From: Aureispira sp.
Lineage (GTDB): Bacteria; Bacteroidota; Bacteroidia; Chitinophagales; Saprospiraceae
DNA length: 64,000 nt
NCBI GenBank assembly: GCA_024222455.1
Contig: JAAEPD010000194.1
Coordinates: forward strand, 1-64,000
Direction of reading: 5' to 3'
Shown here: positions 15,943 to 23,860 of the stretch, in pieces
Layout: each line of letters starts with the position of its first letter
Numbering within the stretch: the stretch's first letter is position 1
Notes under the pieces: generated by a model
The model's database searches: none
The model's input: the letters and a program-made list of their open reading frames with translations, nothing else
Told to the model about the DNA's origin: nothing
Made by a program: the position numbers and the translations under genes

Positions 15943-17751
15943 ATGTTTAAGTTTTTTACAAAAGCAGTATTAGGAATGGTCGTTGTCTTTTTGGCAACTA
16001 CATCCTCTAATGCGCAAGTCTCGGTCAATGCTACAGATGATGGCAAGATTCGAAAAAAGGACCAAGCACAACATGCAGAATGGAAAGAAGGTAAAAACCA
16101 GTTTCCAGGACGTCCAAGAGATATGTGGCAAATTGGTATTGGTGGTGGTAGTTTTATCATCAGTGGTGATGTTAAACCTCAGTTTGGCTGGGGGGCTAGC
16201 GTACATGTTCGCAAATCAATTGGATATGTCTTTTCCCTAAAAGGAGAGTATATGTTTGGTCAAGCTAGAGGTTTGAACTATCAAGCATCTACAGGAGGAG
16301 CGCATCCAAATATCTATCCTTTCCCTATTACCCCAACAGGTAATCCTGGTTTAATAGTTAAACCTGGTTTGTATTCAACGGGTAATGCTTTTTATGCAAA
16401 CTACTTTATTCCTCAATATCATTCATTGTCTTTTCAGACTGTATATAACTTAAATAACATTAAGTTTCACAGAAAGAATAACAAATGGAGTTTGAATCTA
16501 ATCGTAGGTATTGGTGCTAACTTGTATCAAACTAAGATGAATGCTCTAGATGCTAATGGTGGTGCTTATAATAGTGGTTCTACTAACATGAGTACTATTG
16601 GTGTAGGTTTAGATGCTACTAATATTAAAGATCGTAAAACGTTGAGAAATGATGTCAAAGGAATCTTAGATGATTCTTATGAGACATTAGCTCAACAAAA
16701 CTCTAAAAATATTTTCCACCTTGGAAAAGATCAAAAACGTATGGTTGTTAATCCATATGTAAATGTTGGATTAAGTTTAGAGTTCTTGATTACGCCACGT
16801 ATTTCTATCGCATTAGAGCATCAAGCATATATATCTGATGATGACTTTATTGATGGAAAGAATCGTAAGGAGAATGGTGCTCGTACATCAAATATTGATA
16901 TACCTCACTACTCAAGTTTACGTTTGAACTTCCATATTGGTAAAAAAGCGAAGCGTATTCAACCATTGTGGTTTATCAACCCATTGGTATATCCTATGCA
17001 AGATGTTGCTGACTTGAAAGAGAAGTTAGATGATGATTGGTTCAAAGATTCTGATGATGATGGTGTTCCAGATGCGTTAGATCAAGAACCAGATACTCCA
17101 CCTGACACAGAGGTAGATAGCAAAGGTCGTACTTTGGATTCAGATGGTGATGGTGTGCCTAATAGCTCAGATAAAGAACCATTCTCTCCTCCTGGGTATC
17201 CTACAGATGAAGATGGTGTAGCAGATGTTCCTAAGCCAATTACTCCTGCTGATGTAGAAGTAGTAGAAGGTGAAAATGGTCCTAAGTTAGTTATTGGAGA
17301 AGAAACTTACGAGCCTTTAGCTGGTCAAGGTGGTGGAATCTTGAAAGATTGGTACTTACCAATGATTCACTTCGATCTAGACAAATACTATCTACGTCCT
17401 GAAGCATATGAGCAATTATTGCACGTAGCTTCTGTAATGAAAGCTTATCCTAGTTTGAAAGTTATTGCTCATGGTCACACTGATGTTCGTGCAAGCAATG
17501 AATACAATGACATGCTTTCTTACAATCGCTCAATGACTGCTATTGAGTACCTTGCTAACAAGCATGGTATTGATAGAAGCAGATTCATAATTAAATACAA
17601 TGGTGAAGTGAAAAACTTGGTAGAAAATGCTCGCAAAGAACCTGAGCATTTCATGAACCGTCGTGTAGAATTCTACATAATAGAAGATGGAGAAAAAAGC
17701 CAAGAAAGACCTGCTAGTGATGGTGGTGCTAACCGTAAGTGGAAATACTAG
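15943..17751 (+). CDS. OmpA-family outer membrane protein with Ca-binding TSP3-type repeats
   Basis: The 602-aa precursor has a signal peptide (cleaved near SNAQ, residue 25) and a long beta-barrel-like region (about 45-350). An acidic thrombospondin type-3-like linker follows from about 368 (DSDDDGVPD, DSDGDGVPN) that should bind calcium. The C-terminal OmpA peptidoglycan-binding domain covers about 470-590 (IHFDLDKYYL, GHTDVRASNEYN, NRRVEFYI). It ties the outer membrane to the cell wall. It is monocistronic, with its own promoter and a strong terminator, consistent with high expression. Confidence 0.92.
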   Translation: MFKFFTKAVLGMVVVFLATTSSNAQVSVNATDDGKIRKKDQAQHAEWKEGKNQFPGRPRDMWQIGIGGGSFIISGDVKPQFGWGASVHVRKSIGYVFSLKGEYMFGQARGLNYQASTGGAHPNIYPFPITPTGNPGLIVKPGLYSTGNAFYANYFIPQYHSLSFQTVYNLNNIKFHRKNNKWSLNLIVGIGANLYQTKMNALDANGGAYNSGSTNMSTIGVGLDATNIKDRKTLRNDVKGILDDSYETLAQQNSKNIFHLGKDQKRMVVNPYVNVGLSLEFLITPRISIALEHQAYISDDDFIDGKNRKENGARTSNIDIPHYSSLRLNFHIGKKAKRIQPLWFINPLVYPMQDVADLKEKLDDDWFKDSDDDGVPDALDQEPDTPPDTEVDSKGRTLDSDGDGVPNSSDKEPFSPPGYPTDEDGVADVPKPITPADVEVVEGENGPKLVIGEETYEPLAGQGGGILKDWYLPMIHFDLDKYYLRPEAYEQLLHVASVMKAYPSLKVIAHGHTDVRASNEYNDMLSYNRSMTAIEYLANKHGIDRSRFIIKYNGEVKNLVENARKEPEHFMNRRVEFYIIEDGEKSQERPASDGGANRKWKY

Positions 17752-17775
17752 AAGTTAGATTTAATCTATATACTC

Positions 17776-17813
17776 AAAAAGGATAGTAATGAGAAAGTTA
17801 CTATCCTTTTTTT
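17776..17813 (+). terminator. Terminator of the OmpA-family gene
   Basis: A 14-bp stem (17776-17789 with 17798-17811) has an 8-base loop and ends in a T7 run. Confidence 0.85.
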
Positions 17814-17831
17814 GGCGTAAAAGAACAAGCT

Positions 17832-18233
17832 ATGTTGCCTATAAAAGTAAAGTCTAATCAGATCTTTCCAGTTATTCAGTTAATTGCAGCAATCATTATA
17901 TTAGTTACTGCTTTTATGTCAGAAGATATGATACAATTACTAATGGGTTCTTTTTTTATATTTTTAGCAGTTATGCTTTTTACACAACCAATTTTAGTGG
18001 TAACCCAAAGCGAAATTCAGTTGAAGAATCTTTTGGGAATGACTATGAGAAAGGTTGCTTATAATGGAAAAGTTGTAACTCTTGATAATAATAAACTGAT
18101 GGTTGATGGTAAAAAAGTCTTTACTGGAAGTGCTTTTAATTGCAATAAACCTGATTTTGAAAAAGTAAAAGAATACTTCTCAAAAATGCCTCAAGAAGCA
18201 AACCTTGATAAGCATTTAATAGATAATGAATAG
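17832..18233 (+). CDS. Small two-helix membrane protein
   Basis: The 133-aa protein has two adjacent hydrophobic segments (about 10-28 and 34-54), then a soluble part of about 75 residues with beta-strand character (VTQSEIQLKNL, VVTLDNNKLMVDGKKVF). This looks like the small membrane proteins with a PH-like domain found in Bacteroidota, but the match is only by pattern. It begins the operon with nif3 (6-base gap) and the zinc-ribbon gene, which hints at a shared but unknown role. Confidence 0.68.
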   Translation: MLPIKVKSNQIFPVIQLIAAIIILVTAFMSEDMIQLLMGSFFIFLAVMLFTQPILVVTQSEIQLKNLLGMTMRKVAYNGKVVTLDNNKLMVDGKKVFTGSAFNCNKPDFEKVKEYFSKMPQEANLDKHLIDNE

Positions 18234-18239
18234 AGTATA

Positions 18240-19340
18240 ATGGCTACAATTCGAACAGTTTTAAACTATTTAGAGGAAATAGCACCCTCTGCATATCAAG
18301 AGAGTTATGATAATGCTAAATTGATAGTAGGTAATGCTAATGCAGAACTAACAGGTATTTTAGTTTGTCTAGATTCTATAGAGGCTATTATAGATGAAGC
18401 TATAGAAAAAGGATGTAATCTAGTTGTGGCACATCATCCAATAGTGTTTAGTGGGTTAAAGCAGATTACAGGACGAAACTATATAGAACGTGTTATCCTC
18501 AAGGCTATTAAAAATGATATTGCTATTTATGCAATTCACACAAACTTGGATAATGTTATATACAATGGGGTTAATTCAAAAATAGCAGAAAAACTAGGTC
18601 TACAGAATACTCAGATTTTAGCACCCAAAAAGGGTATACTACAAAAACTCTATACCTTTGTACCTAAAGATAAGGCAAATGAGCTTAAAAAAGCTTTATT
18701 TGCAGCAGGAGCAGGGCAAATAGGCAATTATGATGAGTGTAGCTTTGGGGTAGAAGGAGTCGGCACATTTAGAGGGGGAGAAGGCACAAACCCAACAGTA
18801 GGAGATATAGGGAAAAGACACCAAGAAGCAGAGCAAAAAATAGAAGTTATTTTTCCTGCTCATTTGCAGTCAAGAGTTGTTAGAGCATTGATCCAAGCTC
18901 ATCCTTATGAGGAAGTAGCTTATGATGTTATAGCTCTCGAAAACCAATATATGCAAGTTGGTTCAGGGATGGTTGGAGAGTTAGCTGAAGCTGTAGACAG
19001 TCAACAGTTTTTGAAGAACTTGAAAGAAAAAATGCAGACAGCTTGTGTACGTTATACCAACTTATGCAAAAAAAATATTAAAAGAATTGCCATCTGTGGA
19101 GGAGCAGGAAGTTTCTTGCTAAAAAATGCAATACGTGCAAAAGCAGATATTTTCATAACAGGAGATTATAAATATCACCAGTTTTTTGATGCAGATGGAC
19201 AAATTATTATAGCAGATATAGGACATTTTGAAAGCGAACAATTTACAATTGATTTACTTTATGATTTATTAATGCAAAAATTTACTACTTTTGCAATCTA
19301 TCGTACATCTGTAAATACAAATCCAATAAATTATTTGTAA
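18240..19340 (+). CDS. Nif3-like dinuclear metal center protein
   Basis: The 366-aa protein has the NIF3 fold. The N-terminal half shows the first metal site (LVVAHHPIVFSGLK) and AIHTNLDN. A PII-like insert lies in the middle (about 130-225, YTFVPKDKANELKKAL... AHPYEEVAYDV). The C-terminal half shows AICGGAGSFL, FITGDYKYH and DIGHFESE, and it ends in NTNPINYL. Homologues are hexamers binding two metal ions; annotations as GTP cyclohydrolase or radiation-response protein are not firmly established. It is 3 bases upstream of the zinc-ribbon gene, a pairing conserved in Bacteroidota. Confidence 0.93.
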   Translation: MATIRTVLNYLEEIAPSAYQESYDNAKLIVGNANAELTGILVCLDSIEAIIDEAIEKGCNLVVAHHPIVFSGLKQITGRNYIERVILKAIKNDIAIYAIHTNLDNVIYNGVNSKIAEKLGLQNTQILAPKKGILQKLYTFVPKDKANELKKALFAAGAGQIGNYDECSFGVEGVGTFRGGEGTNPTVGDIGKRHQEAEQKIEVIFPAHLQSRVVRALIQAHPYEEVAYDVIALENQYMQVGSGMVGELAEAVDSQQFLKNLKEKMQTACVRYTNLCKKNIKRIAICGGAGSFLLKNAIRAKADIFITGDYKYHQFFDADGQIIIADIGHFESEQFTIDLLYDLLMQKFTTFAIYRTSVNTNPINYL

Positions 19341-19343
19341 GAT

Positions 19344-20126
19344 ATGGCTAAGAAAAAACAATCGAATATTCCAATAGACGAAAAATTACGTAATCTATAC
19401 CAATTGCAAATCATTGATTCCAAAATGGATGAATTGCAAAAACTGAAAGGTGAACTTCCTATGGAAGTGCGTGATTTGGAAGATGATATTGTAGGACTTA
19501 ACACACGTTTGGATAAACTAACTGGGGAAACTAAAGAGTTTGAACAAACGATAGCTAAGTACCAAAATCAAATCAAAGACTCTGAAGCTTTGATTGAGAA
19601 ATATGAGCGTCAACAAGACAATGTTAAAAACAATAGAGAGTTTGATGCTTTAATGCGCGAAACTGAGCTTCAAAAGCTAGATATACAGTTAGCTAATAAA
19701 CGTATTCGTGAAGCAAAACAACTGCTTTCGAACAAAGAGCTTACTCTAGATGCAGCTAAGAAGAGAAAAGAGGAAAAGGAAAGCGATGTAGCTGTTAAAC
19801 GTGAAGAACTTAAAAAGATCATCACTAAAACAGAGAAAGAAGAAAAAACACTAGAGCGTAAAGCTACTCGTGCACGCAAAAAGATCGAAGATCGATTGCT
19901 AAAAGCGTATGATCGTGTACGTGGTGCTTACCGCAATGGATTATCTGTAGTAACTATTCAGCGTAATGCTTGTGGAGGTTGCTACAATGAGATTCCACCA
20001 CAAATTCAATTAGAATTGACTCAACGCAAACGTATTATTGTTTGTGAGCACTGTGGACGTATCTTAGTAGATGATCTAATTCTAGATGTAGGAAAAGAAG
20101 TACCTGCAGAAGAGAATAAAGCATAA
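19344..20126 (+). CDS. Coiled-coil protein with C-terminal C4 zinc ribbon
   Basis: The 260-aa protein is a long charged coiled coil (about 12-185) followed by a C4-type zinc ribbon with CGGC and CEHC pairs near residues 210-240 (the zf-RING_7/CdsZ-like family). Such proteins fold as a helical hairpin holding the ribbon and are thought to act on nucleic acid or as chaperone-like factors; the precise role is open. It follows nif3 by 3 bases and is the last gene before a terminator. Confidence 0.88.
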   Translation: MAKKKQSNIPIDEKLRNLYQLQIIDSKMDELQKLKGELPMEVRDLEDDIVGLNTRLDKLTGETKEFEQTIAKYQNQIKDSEALIEKYERQQDNVKNNREFDALMRETELQKLDIQLANKRIREAKQLLSNKELTLDAAKKRKEEKESDVAVKREELKKIITKTEKEEKTLERKATRARKKIEDRLLKAYDRVRGAYRNGLSVVTIQRNACGGCYNEIPPQIQLELTQRKRIIVCEHCGRILVDDLILDVGKEVPAEENKA

Positions 20127-20167
20127 ATCTGTATTTTTTTTCAATTTACAGAAACTTAGATATATAC

Positions 20168-20200
20168 AAAACCTTAGGAATTTTTTCCTAAGGTTTTTTT
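20168..20200 (+). terminator. Terminator of the nif3 operon
   Basis: A 12-bp stem ACCTTAGGAA/TTCCTAAGGT (with flanking A/T pairs, 20169-20180 and 20185-20196) ends in a long T run. Confidence 0.85.
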
Positions 20201-20319
20201 ATTTTTGTAGATCGTGGAGTAATAGTAGGAGTTATTTTTGCAGAGAGAAGTTATGCTGATCAAAATAATTGGCAACTATTACTTATTTAAGATTCCATTA
20301 ATCTAAAATTCCAATCCTG

Positions 20320-21837
20320 ATGTCCAAACAGCTACTAATTGTTTTAGTATTATCAATTTGTGCATTTCATCAAACTCAAGCACAAGATCCTTCAGAATCA
20401 AAACGAGCAGGTATTTATGAATTTAATGACAGTCTTAAGACTGCCTTTAGTAATGTGTTTTCCTTGCGCTTCGAAAAAGCTTCTAAATCCCTAGTTGCAG
20501 AACGTCTACGCAACCCTTATAATCTAATGACTCACTTTATGGAGGATTATTTAGATTTTTATAAGGTATTTGTATCCGAAAGTATAAACCAAAAAGAGCG
20601 TCTTTCTGTAACAAGACAACAACGTTTAGAAAAAATGGCAACAGGTGATGAAGGCTCTCCTTATTTCCTGTTTTGTCAAGCCCAAATGTTATTGCATGAA
20701 GCACTGCTTCAGCTTAAGTTTGGAATGAATGAGGAGGCAGTACCAAATATCAAAAAAGCTTATAATTTATTAGAAGACAACATCAAATTGTTCCCAAAAT
20801 TTGTGGAGAATAAAATGGTCTTAGGTGTTATCCAAATCTTGGTAGCAGCTACTCCTGGCAAAAATAAATGGGGTAATGTAAAAGGAAGTATAGATAAGGG
20901 CTTAAAAAACTTAGTAGAGATTATTGAATATGGAGAGAAGTACCCTAAGTTTGAGTTTAATCAGCATGTACAAGTAACCTATGCAAGTATGTTGATGTAC
21001 TTGCGCAATCATGATGGAGACGATTGGCGGAAAATAAATGATCAAATCCTAGATTTCAAAGAGAGTTCTTTAGCCAATTATGTTATTGCCAATATGTATT
21101 TGTATATAGGCAATACACCTAAAGCATTCATTACATTGCAACAACGTCCTATGGGAGATGATCAGATACCATTTTTCCACTTAGAATACCTAGAGGGACT
21201 TTGCAAAGTTTATCGTTTAGACTTTTCTGCATCCAAAAACTTCAAAACCTATCTAAGCAAATATTATGGGGTGCATTATATCAAAGACACTTATCAAAAA
21301 CTAGCTTGGATAGACCTTCTTAAAAACAAAGGAAAGGAATACAGCTTTTATAATGGCAAAACCCTAGTGAAAGGAACAGCTATTACACCTAGAGATAGAG
21401 ATGCCCAACACGAAGCACAAGATGGAGGCCGTCCCAATCCAGAATTGCTAAAAGCTCGTTTACTCTTTAAGGGGGGATACTATAGCAAGGCAATGAGTAG
21501 TATGGAGCAGTGTAAGATTTCTACACTAAAAACAGAGAGAGAAAAATTAGAGCATCCTTTCCGAATAGGTAGAATTTATCACAAAATGCGTCGCTACGAT
21601 GATGCCTTGCTCAAATACGATGAAGTATTGGAGGCTGGAAATCAAAAACCTTATTATTATGCAGGTAAAGCAGCCCTAGAAGCTGCCAGAATATGGGAGA
21701 ATAGAGGTAATATGTCTAAGGCTAAGTTTTATTACGAAAGATGCCTAAAACAAGACCCACAGCATCATGCAAAGGTATTGCACCAAGAGGCTCAATTTCA
21801 ATTGGATAAAATAAAGGCAAGTAGAAAGAAAAAATAA
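20320..21837 (+). CDS. Secreted TPR-like protein
   Basis: The 505-aa precursor has a signal peptide (to about residue 21, TQAQ) and a helical body with TPR-like repeats, clearest near the C-terminus (FRIGRIYHKMRRYDDALLKYDEVL, AARIWENRGNMSKAKFYYERCL). A tract around residues 180-190 (AATPGKNKWGN) interrupts the helices. It is probably a periplasmic or outer-membrane-associated scaffold. It has a terminator both upstream and downstream, so it is monocistronic. Its substrate or partner is unknown. Confidence 0.78.
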   Translation: MSKQLLIVLVLSICAFHQTQAQDPSESKRAGIYEFNDSLKTAFSNVFSLRFEKASKSLVAERLRNPYNLMTHFMEDYLDFYKVFVSESINQKERLSVTRQQRLEKMATGDEGSPYFLFCQAQMLLHEALLQLKFGMNEEAVPNIKKAYNLLEDNIKLFPKFVENKMVLGVIQILVAATPGKNKWGNVKGSIDKGLKNLVEIIEYGEKYPKFEFNQHVQVTYASMLMYLRNHDGDDWRKINDQILDFKESSLANYVIANMYLYIGNTPKAFITLQQRPMGDDQIPFFHLEYLEGLCKVYRLDFSASKNFKTYLSKYYGVHYIKDTYQKLAWIDLLKNKGKEYSFYNGKTLVKGTAITPRDRDAQHEAQDGGRPNPELLKARLLFKGGYYSKAMSSMEQCKISTLKTEREKLEHPFRIGRIYHKMRRYDDALLKYDEVLEAGNQKPYYYAGKAALEAARIWENRGNMSKAKFYYERCLKQDPQHHAKVLHQEAQFQLDKIKASRKKK

Positions 21838-21901
21838 GCCTTTGGCTTAGAATTTGATATAAAGAAGGAACCTGTCCTAGAAATCTAAAAAATAAATTTT
21901 T

Positions 21902-21935
21902 AACCACTTTCCCCCTACGGAATAGTGGTTTTTTT
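21902..21935 (+). terminator. Terminator of the TPR-protein gene
   Basis: AACCACT (21902-21908) pairs with AGTGGTT (21924-21930), followed by T5. Confidence 0.8.
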
Positions 21936-21977
21936 ATGTGTGAGAAGGACCTTGTGCTATATCTATACTGAGGATGG

Positions 21978-22069
21978 AAATCCCCCTAGCCCCCTTTACA
22001 AGGGGGAGTTTATATACACAATGCAGTCCCCTTTTACATTCCCCCTTGTAAAGGGGGCTAGGGGGATTT
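21978..22069. repeat. 30-bp perfect inverted repeat (REP/palindromic element)
   Basis: The arms 21978-22007 and 22040-22069 are exact reverse complements over 30 bases, around a 32-base loop. Each arm contains its own smaller palindrome (CCCCCTTTACAAGGGGG), and the loop carries a further partial CCCCTTTTACA copy. The G/C blocks contrast sharply with the AT-rich surroundings. It lies between the TPR-protein gene and the convergent helical-protein gene, 30 bases from the latter's stop. It looks like a dispersed intergenic palindrome, not a simple terminator. Confidence 0.85.
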
Positions 22070-22099
22070 TTCTACAGTCGAACTAATCCTCAATAGCTC

Positions 22100-23509
22100 T
22101 TATTGCAGCTCCTGCAGCAACCAATCCTTTTCAGTCAGTGGTTGAGTATTTTGTATTTCTTCTCGAAGTGCTTTTTTTGCCTCCTTGTCGAATAAATTGG
22201 TTTTGACTAAGCGCTGTATTAAGCGAATGACATTATTGTAATTCTCCTTGTGGTAGCCCACCAATTCCTTTCGTTTTAGGTAGGTTTTGATATTGTGTAA
22301 AAGAGGGTCTAGTGCATCTAAATCTTGAAGCTCATAATAGATTTTGGCTAGAATAATTTTACTATTGATCTGTAGTAGAATATCCTTGAACTGGATGCCA
22401 TCTAAAATAGTAATCGCTTTTTTGTATTGCTTCTGTTCATAATAGAGCTTAGCCAAACACTCCTTAGGAATCGTGTCTTGATGAGCAATAGGGATAAAAG
22501 ATTGATAGGTTTTTATGAATTTCTCTGCCCAAGCATATTTTTGGAGCCGAATACCAGCTGTTATAGCATTTCTATAAGTCCAAGGACTCAAGTTGCCATC
22601 TTGAACCAAGAAACCCTCTTCAATCCCAGTTCTATAAAGCTCAAAAACCTTTTCTAAATAGCCTTCAATACCCTCATTAAGTTGGCGTATAGTATAATTG
22701 ATGGCTAATAAATAAAGACTCCTCATTTCATCCTTCCCAAAATAAGCCGATTGAGTATAGAGGTAAATCAACAACTGATCATAATGTTTGGCAGCTTCAG
22801 GGCTTGCTCTTAGCGCTAAATAGCAATGATAATAAACGCCAATAGCCGGAATGCTGTCTTGATAGCCCTCTGACTCGGTTGCTGCCAAGATGACATCAAG
22901 CAATTTAGGGTTGTAATCATTTTTATACATTGCTTGGTGTGGATGCAATAGACAAGCTTGACGCAACTTTTGGGCGATATACTGTATATCTAGACTATCT
23001 GACACTTTTTGAAGATTTCGGGGGACTATACGCATGGCCTCTTCAGACACCAGAAACTGCTCCATCAATAAATTGTGCTGATGCTGAACATAAGTTGCAT
23101 CCTGTTGAGTTTGTTTTTTTAGTTTTTGTTCTAGCTGTTTGCTAGTTACTTGGAAAGCTTTAGCTGTTTTGCGTTTGCGAAGATTCTTGATCAAGCTCAA
23201 TTGTACAGCTGTAGCATCTTGCTGAAATTCTTGATAAGCCAAAAACTGCTCAACTGCTTTTAGCAGCTGATGGATAGTTTGGCGAAGTTGCCCATCATCA
23301 TAGTCTTGTTTGGGATAAAGCATTGCCCAAGTCAACTCCTTGTGGAGGAATCTAACTTGGAGTCCCTTAGTGTCTTCTATTAGAAATAGATATAGTTTTT
23401 TTACGTCTTTGCGGCTGTTGTGGATAGGCGAATCGAGCCAAAGCCCCAATAATCGCTTCTCTTTGCTCGAAAAACTCTTAAATAACTCTATTAAGCGAGA
23501 ATTTTTCAT
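22100..23509 (-). CDS. Large cytoplasmic helical-repeat protein
   Basis: The 469-aa protein has no signal peptide or membrane span. It is mostly alpha-helical, with TPR/HEAT-like pairs in the C-terminal half (AKLYYEQKQYKKAITILDGI, SKIILAKIYYELQDLDALDP). The N-terminus (LIELFKSFSSKEKRLLGLWLDSP) is a recurring start of a Saprospiraceae protein family whose function I do not know. It is monocistronic. It may be a scaffold; nothing in the neighbourhood points to a pathway. Confidence 0.7.
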   Translation of the reverse strand: MKNSRLIELFKSFSSKEKRLLGLWLDSPIHNSRKDVKKLYLFLIEDTKGLQVRFLHKELTWAMLYPKQDYDDGQLRQTIHQLLKAVEQFLAYQEFQQDATAVQLSLIKNLRKRKTAKAFQVTSKQLEQKLKKQTQQDATYVQHQHNLLMEQFLVSEEAMRIVPRNLQKVSDSLDIQYIAQKLRQACLLHPHQAMYKNDYNPKLLDVILAATESEGYQDSIPAIGVYYHCYLALRASPEAAKHYDQLLIYLYTQSAYFGKDEMRSLYLLAINYTIRQLNEGIEGYLEKVFELYRTGIEEGFLVQDGNLSPWTYRNAITAGIRLQKYAWAEKFIKTYQSFIPIAHQDTIPKECLAKLYYEQKQYKKAITILDGIQFKDILLQINSKIILAKIYYELQDLDALDPLLHNIKTYLKRKELVGYHKENYNNVIRLIQRLVKTNLFDKEAKKALREEIQNTQPLTEKDWLLQELQ

Positions 23510-23860
23510 TTATGAAATTAAAAATATTAAAAACAAAATGTTTATTTAATTTATTGGTTATTAGTTTTTTAATATGTTTTATTGTTTAAATATACTAAAC
23601 AAATAAGGTTTTTTGTGCTTGTCTTTAGTATTTATTTATAAGATGTTTGTACTATCTAATTGACTCTAGGGATGAAGCCTAACTAAAGTTAGAGAATTTA
23701 GCAAGGTTATTTTTGTTTATAATGAGGCAAAAGGTACAGTCATGGCCTTAGCTATGGCGAGTATTTTTAACAAAATTAAAAGTGAAAAGAATAAGATAAA
23801 AATGTTATTTTAGTTAGGCTTCATCCCTAAAAATCAACAGCATAGAAAAAACATAAGATT
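23510..23860. other. Intergenic region carrying a MITE-like element
   Basis: About half of this 351-bp gap is the inverted-repeat element at 23667-23829, described separately. The left part is very AT-rich with no hairpin of note. The promoter of the downstream T9SS-cargo gene may lie inside the element (TATTTTTG at 23708-23715). Confidence 0.5.
23667..23829. mobile_element. MITE-like element with 21-bp perfect terminal inverted repeats
   Basis: The 163-bp element has exact 21-bp terminal repeats at 23667-23687 and 23809-23829, each beginning or ending TAGGGATGAAG. The interior (121 bp) has no ORF. The outermost TA at both ends fits a target duplication of the IS630/Tc1-mariner kind, so it may be a non-autonomous derivative of such a transposon. 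No transposase is in the window. Confidence 0.65.
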
